Shown in pieces: positions 7,460-15,277 of a stretch of 64,000 bases of DNA. This DNA comes from Lachnospiraceae bacterium C1.1 (GTDB lineage: Bacteria; Bacillota; Clostridia; Lachnospirales; Lachnospiraceae), in NCBI GenBank assembly GCA_030434875.1, contig JAUISW010000001.1, positions 1,499,501-1,563,500 of the forward strand, written 5' to 3'. Numbering within the stretch: position 1 is the stretch's first letter; every line of letters begins with the position of its first letter. Both the position numbers and the translations under genes were made by a program. Under the pieces are notes generated by a model. The model saw only the letters and a program-made list of their open reading frames with translations, did no database searches and had not been told where the DNA came from.

Positions 7460-8890
7460 TCAGCCTAAATCTTTTCCTACTTCGATCACGCGGATAAGGT
7501 TTGTTCTTCCGCTTACACCAAGAGGCATTCCGGCAGTAAGCACAACAGTGTCGCCGGGCTTTACATATCCGGCAAGCTCTGCCATATGAACAGCCGAGTT
7601 CAGAAGCTCTTCCTGATTATCCTCCTGATGTATTATGAGAGGTATTACATCAAAGAAAAGGTTTGTCTGACATGCAACCCTTGATGAAGGTGAACATGCA
7701 AGGATCGGGCATGTAGGCTTGTAACGCGAAAGCTTCTCTGCTGTGAATCCTGACATTGTTACAGTAATGATGGCTGCAGCATCTATGTCCTCAGCAATAG
7801 TACATGTAGCATGAGAAATTGCAGTTGTAGTTTCCTTCATTACAACATCTGCATAACGTTTACGCATACGCTCCTTGTAGTCTATATCAAGCTCTGTCTT
7901 TTCAGCAATTTTAGACATTATCTCAACAGCCTCTACCGGATACATGCCGTTTGCTGTTTCACCGGAAAGCATGATAGCTGTTGTTCCATCATAAATGGCA
8001 TTGGCAACGTCAGTGGTCTCGGCACGCGTAGGACGAGGATTATGCATCATTGAATCAAGCATCTGGGTAGCCGTAATAACCTGCTTTCCTGCCTGCTCAG
8101 CAAGCTTGATGATCTTTTTCTGAACTGCAGGAACATCCTCAAGCGGAATCTCCACACCAAGATCTCCTCTTGCTACCATTACGCCATCAGCAACTTCGAG
8201 GATTTTTTCGATATTATTAACACCCTGAACGCTTTCGATCTTGGCAATGATCCTCATGTTTGCATTCTGGCTCTCAATAAGCTTTCTAACTTCAATGATA
8301 TCCTCAGCAGTTCTTGTAAATGAAGCTGCGACCATATCAAATCCCATTCTGCATCCGAAGATGATATCTTCTCTGTCCTTCTCACTGATAAAAGGCATTG
8401 AAAGATCAGTACCGGGTACGTTTACACCCTTCTTATCAGAAACGGGACCATCATTTAATACTGTGCAGACAATATCAGTAGATCCTACTTTATTGATATG
8501 AAGCTCGATAAGACCATCATCGATAAGAATAGATCCGCCCGGCTTAACATCATTTACAAGACCCTTATATGTAATAGAAGCTCTTGAGGAATCTCCTTCG
8601 ATATCATCAGTTGTTAAAGTAAACTCCTGGCCTCTCTTTAATTCAATCTTATGATCCTTGAAATTACCAAGACGGATCTCAGGACCTTTTGTATCAAGAA
8701 GTACACCGATAGGCATATTCATCTCGGTACGTACTTTTTTCAAATTCTTAAATTTATTTCCATGCTCTTCATAATCACCATGTGAAAAGTTAAATCTGGC
8801 AATATTCATTCCGGCTTTTATAAGCTTTCTGAGCATTTCCTCGCTCTCTGAAGCCGGTCCTATAGTACAAACAATCTTAGTTTTTCTCAT
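7460..8890 (-). CDS. pyk: Pyruvate kinase
   Basis: Glycolytic enzyme converting phosphoenolpyruvate and ADP to pyruvate and ATP. The 476-residue product contains the N-terminal MRKTKIVCTIGPAS, the substrate/metal segment IARGDLGVEIP and the signature IIAKIES with its catalytic Lys. The C-terminal allosteric domain ends about residue 470, without the extra PEP-utiliser domain seen in some Bacillus enzymes. The start is placed at the ATG at 8890 (AAAGGA seven bases upstream and the family's usual N-terminus) rather than the in-frame ATG at 8911. It is monocistronic with its own promoter and terminator. Confidence 0.97.
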   Translation of the reverse strand: MRKTKIVCTIGPASESEEMLRKLIKAGMNIARFNFSHGDYEEHGNKFKNLKKVRTEMNMPIGVLLDTKGPEIRLGNFKDHKIELKRGQEFTLTTDDIEGDSSRASITYKGLVNDVKPGGSILIDDGLIELHINKVGSTDIVCTVLNDGPVSDKKGVNVPGTDLSMPFISEKDREDIIFGCRMGFDMVAASFTRTAEDIIEVRKLIESQNANMRIIAKIESVQGVNNIEKILEVADGVMVARGDLGVEIPLEDVPAVQKKIIKLAEQAGKQVITATQMLDSMMHNPRPTRAETTDVANAIYDGTTAIMLSGETANGMYPVEAVEIMSKIAEKTELDIDYKERMRKRYADVVMKETTTAISHATCTIAEDIDAAAIITVTMSGFTAEKLSRYKPTCPILACSPSSRVACQTNLFFDVIPLIIHQEDNQEELLNSAVHMAELAGYVKPGDTVVLTAGMPLGVSGRTNLIRVIEVGKDLG

Positions 8891-8970
8891 TTTAAATCCT
8901 TTCTTCTTCATAGGTGTTTCTTCTTATTACATTACACCTTCATATTCAACATTTTTTCCTAAACCACGTC

Positions 8971-8999
8971 ATTCTAACACAAAGTTTTCAACTTGTGAA
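8971..8999 (-). promoter_or_regulatory. Probable pyk promoter
   Basis: Minus-strand TTCACA (8994-8999), a 17-bp spacer and TAGAAT (8971-8976) lie about 80 bp before the pyk start and slightly overlap the recQ 3' end. The -35 is weak, so this is a tentative call. Confidence 0.4.
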
Positions 9000-10607
9000 T
9001 AGCGAATTTTGACTATTATTTAACGCAGTCAGGAAACGTTTGCCGTATTTTTCAAATTTATTCTGTCCAACGCCGCTTATTTTAAGCATTTCGCTCTTGT
9101 TTTTAGGTCTTTCGACAGCCATAGACGCCAATGTACGGTCAGAAAAAATCATATAAGGATGAAGTCTGCTTTCCTTCGCAATAGCTGTCCGAACTTTTCT
9201 TAATTCTTCAAATATACGTCTGTCCTCTTCTTCAAGGCTCTCCGCTGCAGACTTCTTCTTTGCCGACGTATATGTTCTGGCAGGCTTAGAGTAAGACCTT
9301 TCTCCATGGTAGTCGTAATCACCGTCGACATCAATTGGAATCCTGAGTATCTCTTCTTCCTTTTCTTTTAAGCATACTGAGCAGTTTCCGCAATTTTTTA
9401 CGCCTTTTTCTCCAAAATACCTGAGTATGGCATCTCTCAGGCAATATTTGGACCGGCAGTAATAGGTCATTCTTTTCAGTCTTTCCTTATCTTTTGCCAT
9501 AACCTCTGTTTTCTGCTCATCACTAAGCTCACTGTTTGCTTCACGTCCGTGCTCAATAAGCCAGTTGTTCAAATGCCAGTCACTTTTAGCATAATATAAT
9601 ATACACTCTGCCATATCGCCGTCACGACCGGCTCTTCCAGCTTCCTGATAATAACTCTCCATATCTTTAGGCATATTATAATGGATCACATATCTCACAT
9701 CTGACTTATCAATTCCCATACCAAAAGCATTTGTAGCTACCACGATCTGCTTTTCGCCGTTTATAAAGGCTTCCTGATTTTCGATTCTTTCTTTTTCCGA
9801 AAGTCCCGCATGATATTTTGTGACAGAAAAGCCATCTGCTTCCAGTCTTCCGGAAACCTCTTCCACCAGCTTTCTCGTAGCACAGTAAACGATTCCTGAA
9901 GCTCCCGGAAGTGCCTCTTCCTTATCAGTCAGATAAAATTTAAGCTGTGAATATTTATCCCTCGGCATCTGTACTCCGAAATATAAATTTTCCCTGTCAA
10001 ATCCTGTGGTAACGGTTTCCGGATTTTTCAGTCCAAGCAGCTCAATAATGTCCTTTTTCACGGCCTCAGTAGCCGTTGCAGTATAAGCCCCGACCATGGG
10101 TCTTTCCTCAAAGGAATTTATAAAGTCCGAAATCCTTAAATAACCCGGTCTGAAATCCTGTCCCCATTGCGACACGCAGTGTGCCTCATCGATAGCCACA
10201 AAAGGAATATAAACGTTTTCATCCCTGACAAAGTCCATAAACGACTCTGTCTCAAGCCTCTCCGGTGCCACATAAATGATCTTGTAACGTCCTCCCCTTG
10301 CCAGCTCCAGAGCTTTCCTGTACTGTCCCGGAGTAAGTGAGCTGTTAAAATACGCTGCATGTATCCCGGCTGCATTAAGCGCTTCAACCTGATCCTTCAT
10401 AAGTGATATGAGCGGTGAAACAACTATAGTTATGCCCTCAAGCATTAAAGCCGGAATCTGAAAACAAACAGATTTTCCGGCTCCCGTAGGCATTACCGCG
10501 AAGGCATCCCTTCCCGATAATACTGCATTGATCATTTTTTCCTGACCCGGTCTGAAGCTGTCATAGCCGTAGACCTTCTTTAAAACCTCATTTGATTCTT
10601 TCTGCAA
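8988..10607 (-). CDS. recQ: ATP-dependent DNA helicase RecQ
   Basis: 539-residue 3'-5' helicase for recombination and fork repair. Seen: FRPGQEKMI (motif 0), MPTGAGKSVCFQIPA (Walker A), DEAHCVSQWGQDFRPGY, helicase C with YHAGLS and QEAGRAGRDG, the RecQ zinc cysteines (CRSKYC, CGNCSVC) and a C-terminal HRDC domain (about the last 80 residues). It is shorter than E. coli RecQ. The start is a TTG at 10607 with GGAG upstream; this gives the standard N-terminus and a 20-bp overlap with the murD end, implying coupling. Longer in-frame starts would run further into murD without a good site. Confidence 0.95.
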   Translation of the reverse strand: MQKESNEVLKKVYGYDSFRPGQEKMINAVLSGRDAFAVMPTGAGKSVCFQIPALMLEGITIVVSPLISLMKDQVEALNAAGIHAAYFNSSLTPGQYRKALELARGGRYKIIYVAPERLETESFMDFVRDENVYIPFVAIDEAHCVSQWGQDFRPGYLRISDFINSFEERPMVGAYTATATEAVKKDIIELLGLKNPETVTTGFDRENLYFGVQMPRDKYSQLKFYLTDKEEALPGASGIVYCATRKLVEEVSGRLEADGFSVTKYHAGLSEKERIENQEAFINGEKQIVVATNAFGMGIDKSDVRYVIHYNMPKDMESYYQEAGRAGRDGDMAECILYYAKSDWHLNNWLIEHGREANSELSDEQKTEVMAKDKERLKRMTYYCRSKYCLRDAILRYFGEKGVKNCGNCSVCLKEKEEEILRIPIDVDGDYDYHGERSYSKPARTYTSAKKKSAAESLEEEDRRIFEELRKVRTAIAKESRLHPYMIFSDRTLASMAVERPKNKSEMLKISGVGQNKFEKYGKRFLTALNNSQNSLFTS

Positions 10608-11778
10608 AATAATCTCCACGTTCTTCAAAGTTCTTAAAATACCCATACGAAGCCGCAGCCGGCGACAATACGCAGGCCGCACCCTTATCGGTTATTTCTT
10701 TTGCAAGAAGGATCGCCGCCGCCAGATCATCCCTATAATAAAGATTTTTTCTTTCTCCGGTCTCGCTGCATATTCTCTTTCCTGCATCATAAGATGCGAT
10801 GAAATTTATCTCAGAATGTTCTTTAATGAAATCCTCTAAAATATCGTATTCTATATTTCTATCCATTCCGCCTATGAGCACTGTTTTAACATTTTCTATA
10901 GAATTCACTGCACCTATCGCAGCTTCCGGTATGGTTGAGATCGAATCATCATAATAACGTATTCCGTCATAAGTACCCAGATATTGGAGTCTGTGCGGAA
11001 GACCATGAAAAGCCTTCATTCCCTCTCTCACACTTTCCTCATTTAAACCAAGTTCGTCAACACAGATTTTTTTGACAAACTCTGCATTATATTTATTATG
11101 CTCACCCGGAATCGTAAGTTCATAATGACCTATATGATCTTCACATATAACTCTCTTCTGCGCCTTTGTCTCAAAAACAGGTACCTGACAGCCCACATAA
11201 AAAATATCGTTTTCTGTCTGATTTTTTGTAATTCCTTTTTTAGCATCAAAATAATGTTCTTCCGTAATATATCTATCGAGATGATCCTCAAAAAGATTTA
11301 AGAATACAGCAATGTGCGGTGAAACAGTAAGTCTCTGACATTGATGACAGGACAATTCAAAAACTGCTATTTCATCCGGATTTTCTGCCATTTCAGCATA
11401 AAAATCAAGACAGGGTACAGAAATATTTCCAACAAGACATGTCTTCTTTCCGCACTCTTTGATAGCATTGTATAAAAGACAGCTTGTCGTACTTTTCCCC
11501 TTGGTTCCTGTTATACCAATGGTTCTTTCAGAAAACGCCTCTAGAAAGACCTGCGTCTCAGAAGTAAATTTTGGATTTTCCTCCTCGAAAGGGATTCCCG
11601 GGCTGACAAAAATATAGTCATATTTATCGTCATTAACTCCACTCCTGTCTCCCTCATATATTTCATAAGAAGAATCCGGACAAAAATTTTTTATAAATCT
11701 TTCTGTTGCCTTTCCCTCACGACCATATCCCCATATAAGGATAGACCTGCCATTTAAATATTCAATACTGCTACGCAC
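10588..11778 (-). CDS. murD: MurD-type UDP-N-acetylmuramoyl-L-alanine-glutamate ligase
   Basis: Mur ligase of 396 residues adding glutamate to UDP-MurNAc-L-Ala with ATP in the cytoplasm. An N-terminal Rossmann-like region (ILIWGYGREG, VSPGIPFEEENP) is followed by the ATP loop GITGTKGKSTTS (91-97) and the C-terminal domain (HGLPHRLQYLGTYDGIRYYDDS, then INFIASYDAG). It is somewhat shorter than the usual 430-450. The GTG start overlaps the MurL-like gene by 25 bp. Beside a MurL homologue it is most likely the MurD2 kind that adds L-Glu, as characterised in Xanthomonas; that specificity is inference. Whether a second MurD exists elsewhere cannot be told. Confidence 0.85.
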   Translation of the reverse strand: MRSSIEYLNGRSILIWGYGREGKATERFIKNFCPDSSYEIYEGDRSGVNDDKYDYIFVSPGIPFEEENPKFTSETQVFLEAFSERTIGITGTKGKSTTSCLLYNAIKECGKKTCLVGNISVPCLDFYAEMAENPDEIAVFELSCHQCQRLTVSPHIAVFLNLFEDHLDRYITEEHYFDAKKGITKNQTENDIFYVGCQVPVFETKAQKRVICEDHIGHYELTIPGEHNKYNAEFVKKICVDELGLNEESVREGMKAFHGLPHRLQYLGTYDGIRYYDDSISTIPEAAIGAVNSIENVKTVLIGGMDRNIEYDILEDFIKEHSEINFIASYDAGKRICSETGERKNLYYRDDLAAAILLAKEITDKGAACVLSPAAASYGYFKNFEERGDYFAERIK

Positions 11779-13121
11779 TTTTCCAATGCTCCCTTTAATT
11801 TTTCTTCATATCCATCAGGAAGAAAGTTTTCTTTTTCCCAGGCTTTCATATATTCTTTAATATCTGAACTTCCGGCCTCAATCGCATTTCTGTATTTTTC
11901 AGTAAGAATGCTTCTTCCGCCTTTAGCAATATACGCCTTAAGAGAAGCAATCACTTCTCCTCTGGTTCCAACACATTCAAACGGTTTATTTTCATCTAGT
12001 CCGGTAAGTTCTCTGAAATCTTTTTCCAAAGACTCCTTATCAAGAAGTTTCTCTCCAAAAATATTTATAACTTCCTTTTCACTAAGAAATGGTGAAAGAA
12101 TAATATAAACAAAAAGACATTTCGGACAATCACAGCACCAGATTCCCTTTTTACTGCCCACATTACAACTTCTGAATACACTGTGGTATGACCTGAAAGT
12201 AGAAAACAAGGCTGCTATCTGTAATTCCGTCAAGGGTCTTAAAAAGCTGAAATAATGAATATCACTGCTTATAAGTGAATGAAGATATTCATCAAAATCC
12301 TTTTCAAATTCATAACTCTTAGAATACTGATGGTTAACAAATGAATCCTTTACAGTAGTTTCATTAGCACTGGTCTCATTCGAAAGTGCAATAAACTTCT
12401 TCTTATTCAAAAATGCTGTTATTACTGATGAAAAAGCAACTATGGCAGAAAAAGGAGTATGCCCATTCAAATATCCCTGCTTATTTAACTCAAGCATATT
12501 TTTATCAAGTGTCCTTAAGGCACAGAGATCTGTTTTTTCATCATTAAAAACTTCTATAACTTCTATTGCAGAGGAATTGTGATTAATATGATAAGTTGAA
12601 ACATCCTCATCTTTAAGGATTTCCAATGAAACAACAGAATCCTTGCCTCCGCCTACCGGGATCATGAATCCTTTGTAATCCGTATCGTCATTTATGAGTT
12701 CTTCTTTTCCATCCTTGGATTCTATTGTCAATAACTCTTCTTCTCTGATATTTATGCCATTTCGATAGATAAATTCACCAAGTCCGTTGTAAAAAAGCTT
12801 TCTCCACCATAAGGATTTTTTTTCACTCAAATGTCCGGCTTCAACTATGACCTTTTCCGGGCAGACACACTTGTAATAACTTATAGCCTCGGTCATTCCC
12901 AGATTAAATAAAAGGACGTCAAGAACTTCCGAAATATTTTTGTCCTGCAGATCATTACGTCCGACAGGAAATTCCCAGGTCGGATGAAATTCAGCCAGCC
13001 CCGGAGTTTCAAAATCAAAAGTAACTTTCAACTTGTTATTTTCAATTGTTTTATGATATGCCCTGTAAATAAAAGACTTATATTCTTTTCTATATTCCTT
13101 AAATTTTGCAGAATTATCCAA
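11754..13121 (-). CDS. murL: MurL-type UDP-MurNAc-L-Ala-L-Glu epimerase
   Basis: 455-residue protein resembling MurL, which epimerises the terminal L-Glu of UDP-MurNAc-L-Ala-L-Glu to D-Glu using ATP and thereby bypasses glutamate racemase. It shows the PP-loop-like IPVGGGKDS (154-162), ALSNETSANE, VNHQYSKSYEFE, FSFLRPLTELQIAALF, and a Cys cluster (Cys319, 329, 330, 332, 335) near GIWCCDCPKC. The identification rests on remembered family motifs plus overlap with a MurD gene; a general PP-loop or asparagine-synthetase-like enzyme is the alternative. The start is TTG with AAGGTGAG six to seven bases upstream. Operon: murL-murD-recQ, overlapping throughout. Confidence 0.7.
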   Translation of the reverse strand: MDNSAKFKEYRKEYKSFIYRAYHKTIENNKLKVTFDFETPGLAEFHPTWEFPVGRNDLQDKNISEVLDVLLFNLGMTEAISYYKCVCPEKVIVEAGHLSEKKSLWWRKLFYNGLGEFIYRNGINIREEELLTIESKDGKEELINDDTDYKGFMIPVGGGKDSVVSLEILKDEDVSTYHINHNSSAIEVIEVFNDEKTDLCALRTLDKNMLELNKQGYLNGHTPFSAIVAFSSVITAFLNKKKFIALSNETSANETTVKDSFVNHQYSKSYEFEKDFDEYLHSLISSDIHYFSFLRPLTELQIAALFSTFRSYHSVFRSCNVGSKKGIWCCDCPKCLFVYIILSPFLSEKEVINIFGEKLLDKESLEKDFRELTGLDENKPFECVGTRGEVIASLKAYIAKGGRSILTEKYRNAIEAGSSDIKEYMKAWEKENFLPDGYEEKLKGALEKCVAVLNI

Positions 13122-13248
13122 TTATTTCTCACCTTCCGTGTTCTAATTAAACTTTCCGATTTAGTTTACACCAAATAAATGATGTTAGCAAACATTTTAA
13201 TATGAAGTTACAAAGCCGTTCCAATTTGGTTATTTTTACGTTAAATAC

Positions 13249-13277
13249 TTGACGAAACGCTAAAATAGCTGTAAAGT
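13249..13277 (+). promoter_or_regulatory. Promoter of the DUF6465 gene
   Basis: TTGACG (13249-13254), 17 bp, TAAAGT (13272-13277). The -35 and the following GAAA match the HU promoter 570 bp downstream, suggesting similar use. Confidence 0.45.
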
Positions 13278-13323
13278 TTACATAGTGAGTATAATAAAAT
13301 CCAAATATAGAGGAGAGTTGATT

Positions 13324-13710
13324 ATGGGAAGAAAAGCAAAGACTACTAGTGAAACTCCTGCAGTTAAAGAAACTACTGCTGCGAAGAAGGTTATCGCAGA
13401 GGCAGCAAAAACTGCTGATAAAAAAACTGAAACTGCTCCTAAGGCTGCTGCAAAAAAAGCACCTGCTAAGACCGCTCCTGCTAAGGCATCTGCAAAGTCT
13501 TCTGTAAGCTTAAAGACATCTCTTAGTGTTCAGTATCAGGGTAAAGATTTTTCATCAGATGATCTTTTCAATGCTGCAAAAGATGTATGGAGTAAAGATA
13601 CAGGCAAAAAGATTGCAGATCTTAAATCTCTTGATCTTTATGTTAAGCCTGAAGAGAACAAAGTTTATTACGTAGCAAATGGTAATGAGCTTGGCTCTTA
13701 TGATCTTTAA
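13324..13710 (+). CDS. DUF6465-type protein with histone H1-like Ala/Lys-rich tail
   Basis: 128-residue protein with two parts. The first 60 residues are almost entirely Ala, Lys, Thr and Pro (KAAAKKAPAKTAPAKASAKS), like the basic tails of H1-like bacterial proteins, and should bind DNA or RNA non-specifically. The last 65 (SVQYQGKDFSSDDLFNAAK ... VYYVANGNELGSYDL) form a small compact domain of the DUF6465 type, seen in Lachnospiraceae. The ATG at 13324 follows GGAGAG; an earlier in-frame ATG at 13285 lacks a site. It lies just upstream of HU with a similar promoter, which fits a nucleoid role, but no function is demonstrated. Confidence 0.75.
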   Translation: MGRKAKTTSETPAVKETTAAKKVIAEAAKTADKKTETAPKAAAKKAPAKTAPAKASAKSSVSLKTSLSVQYQGKDFSSDDLFNAAKDVWSKDTGKKIADLKSLDLYVKPEENKVYYVANGNELGSYDL

Positions 13711-13745
13711 TATATAGTTTTAACATATATTTGTCCGGACAATTT

Positions 13746-13788
13746 CCCGTTTTATGTTGTATAATTCAGCATAAAGCGGGTTTTTTTT
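13746..13788 (+). terminator. Terminator after the DUF6465 gene
   Basis: CCCG-TTTTATG pairs with CATAAA-CGGG around an AT-rich loop and is followed by eight T. Confidence 0.85.
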
Positions 13789-13817
13789 GTTTTTTGCTGA
13801 ATTTTAAGCCAAAACTA

Positions 13818-13846
13818 TTGACGAAAGCCCATATTTGCGCTATTCT
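13818..13846 (+). promoter_or_regulatory. HU gene promoter
   Basis: TTGACG (13818-13823), 17-bp spacer, TATTCT (13841-13846); start predicted near 13853. Confidence 0.65.
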
Positions 13847-13868
13847 ACACTTGGAACGTTGATTACAT

Positions 13869-13902
13869 GCGGTTTTCAGCGGTTTTAAGTCTGAAAATCC
13901 GC
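13869..13902 (+). promoter_or_regulatory. Leader hairpin of the HU mRNA
   Basis: GCGGTTTTCAG (13869-13879) pairs with CTGAAAA-CCGC (13891-13902) with one bulged T, an 11-bp stem ending about 20 bases before the ribosome binding site GAGGAA. It has no T run, so it is not a terminator. It could be a stabiliser or an autoregulatory target. Confidence 0.5.
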
Positions 13903-13930
13903 GTAAAATTGGGGAAGTGAGGAATTTAAA

Positions 13931-14230
13931 ATGAACAAAGCAGAATTAGCAGCAAAAGTTGCAGAGAAGGCTGGCGTTTCAAAGAAATCAGCAGCTGAGG
14001 TTATCGACGCATTTACAAGTTCCGTTACAGAAGCAGTTGCTTCAGGTGAGAAGGTACAGCTCATAGGTTTCGGTACATTTGAAGTATCCGAAAGAGCAGC
14101 ACGTACAGGAAGAAACCCTCAGACAAATGAAGAGATTAAGATTCCTGCATCAAAATCTATGAAGTTCAAGGCTGGAAAAGCAGTTAAAGAAGCCGTAAAT
14201 GCAAGTAAGAAAAAAGGCAAGAAAAAGTAA
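13931..14230 (+). CDS. hup: HU family DNA-binding protein
   Basis: 99-residue histone-like protein that bends DNA and organises the nucleoid as a dimer. The whole family pattern is present: [44 protein letters not shown] with the DNA-intercalating RNPQT arm, and [22 protein letters not shown] Lys-rich C-terminal tail (KKKGKKK) is a few residues longer than in B. subtilis HBsu. Ribosome binding site GAGGAA, own promoter and own terminator. Confidence 0.97.
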   Translation: MNKAELAAKVAEKAGVSKKSAAEVIDAFTSSVTEAVASGEKVQLIGFGTFEVSERAARTGRNPQTNEEIKIPASKSMKFKAGKAVKEAVNASKKKGKKK

Positions 14231-14245
14231 TATTTAAATATGTAC

Positions 14246-14275
14246 ACCCTTCGGTCTATACCGAAGGGTTTTTTT
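14246..14275 (+). terminator. Terminator after the HU gene
   Basis: ACCCTTCGG and CCGAAGGGT form a 9-bp stem with a 6-base loop followed by seven T. Confidence 0.92.
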
Positions 14276-14386
14276 GTGCATTTTTATTAATTATATTTAT
14301 ACAACAATTAAATTATAATAAATTCACGTTAATTATCACTAAATTGTTCTTAAACCAAATCAAAAATAAATGAATTTTTCACAAAT

Positions 14387-14429
14387 TGTATACATAAACC
14401 TTGACGCATTGTATACATTATACTATAAT
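14387..14429 (+). promoter_or_regulatory. CAP-protein promoter with two TGTATACA operators
   Basis: TTGACG (14401-14406), exactly 17 bp, TATAAT (14424-14429). The palindrome TTGTATACA occurs in the spacer (core 14410-14417) and again 23 bp upstream (core 14387-14394), about two helical turns, on the other side of the -35. The same palindrome occupies the chemoreceptor promoter spacer near 2.08 kb. This suggests one shared regulator, possibly GntR-type. Confidence 0.65.
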
Positions 14430-14517
14430 GTATCTAGTTAAGAGCAAGATAACCTGTTTGGTCACAAGTTTTGAATTTAGATCCAGATAGTCTTAGATTC
14501 AAAAGCTAAACTGCATA

Positions 14518-14586
14518 TTGGGCAAACTCGGTGCAAACCGAGGACGCAAAACTATAGGGTCCTGAAAATGGACAGCCAGTTGCCAT
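14518..14586 (+). ncRNA. Cyclic di-GMP-I (GEMM) riboswitch
   Basis: The aptamer is recognisable. P1 is GGCAA (14521-14525)/TTGCC (14580-14584). P2 is CTCGGT-GCAA-ACCGAG with a GNRA tetraloop (14527-14542), followed by the hallmark GGACGCAAA. P3 is built on GGTCC/GGAC and closes with AGCC. Known GEMM-I aptamers bind c-di-GMP between P2 and P3, with the tetraloop docking into P3. It lies in the leader of the secreted CAP protein. The P3 receptor side is short and no alignment was run. Confidence 0.85.
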
Positions 14587-14592
14587 GACGTA

Positions 14593-14623
14593 GTTTTCCT
14601 TTACATTGGAAAGTAGGAAAAAC
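14593..14623 (+). promoter_or_regulatory. Expression platform: Shine-Dalgarno-sequestering hairpin
   Basis: GTTTTCCT (14593-14600) is complementary to AGGAAAAAC (14615-14623), which contains the ribosome binding site of the ATG at 14628. There is no T run, so control should be at translation. Nine bases separate it from P1 of the aptamer. The sign of regulation (on or off with c-di-GMP) cannot be decided by eye. Confidence 0.6.
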
Positions 14624-14627
14624 GAAC

Positions 14628-15140
14628 ATGAAAAAAGATATTTTTACTAAACTTATCAAATCTTTATCCATTTTGTCAGTTACAACATTTGTTGTTTTAT
14701 CATCTACGATGACAGCATTTGCTTCAGATGCAAATACAGTAGATTCCCAATTATTATCAAGCATAAATGAACTTAGAGCGGAAAATGGTCTTCCTTCTCT
14801 TACACTTGATTCAACACTTGTTTCTATTGCTGAAACAAGGTCTGATGAAGCGTCTGTATTATGGTCTCATACTCGTCCCAGCGGCGGAAAAGGTGCTGAT
14901 ATGATCAGCCATGATAAATGGAGAGGTGAAAATCTTTCTTACGTAACATATTCTTCTTACAATGGTTCAGATTCAGAGCAGTCAAGTGCAGCAAGCTTAA
15001 TGTTCAAGAATCTTTGTAATTCACCTTCTCACTATGACAATATGGTATTTTCATCATATACAAAGATTGGTATAGCTACAGCTGTTACAAAAACAGCAAG
15101 CGGAACCAAGGTAACAACAGCCTACATGTTCTCCAACTAA
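14628..15140 (+). CDS. Secreted CAP-domain (SCP/PR1-like) protein
   Basis: 170 residues with a Sec signal peptide (MKKDIFTKLIKSLSILSVTT... cleavage near AFA-SDA, about residue 33) and then a single CAP domain: LLSSINELRAENGLPSLTLD, AETRSDEASVLWSHTRPSG, GENLSY, SPSHYDNMVFSSYTKIGIA. The conserved His and Glu pairs of the CAP cavity are present. Bacterial members are secreted and of unclear biochemistry (surface adhesion, lipid or ligand binding). Control by a c-di-GMP riboswitch and the TGTATACA operator shared with a chemoreceptor suggests a role in switching between motility and attachment. Monocistronic. Confidence 0.93.
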   Translation: MKKDIFTKLIKSLSILSVTTFVVLSSTMTAFASDANTVDSQLLSSINELRAENGLPSLTLDSTLVSIAETRSDEASVLWSHTRPSGGKGADMISHDKWRGENLSYVTYSSYNGSDSEQSSAASLMFKNLCNSPSHYDNMVFSSYTKIGIATAVTKTASGTKVTTAYMFSN

Positions 15141-15152
15141 GACTATAGAATT

Positions 15153-15195
15153 GCAGAAAAGGGATGCAGCCTGACCAACTGCGTCCCTTTTCTGC
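15153..15195. terminator. Terminator between the CAP gene and the pilus operon
   Basis: GCAGAAAAGGGA pairs with TCCCTTTTCTGC, extended by a GC pair. The flanking T runs are weak. It sits between two convergent genes and may serve both. Confidence 0.75.
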
Positions 15196-15277
15196 GTTTA
15201 AAAATATAGGGGGTTGTATTTCGGACTTCGCCTGTTACGCCGTTCGCCTCAAAGTTCCTACGAAAGCGAACCTATAA

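Noticed and set aside
10136-10387. 83-codon minus-strand ORF within recQ
   Set aside because: Alternate frame of a fully conserved helicase domain.
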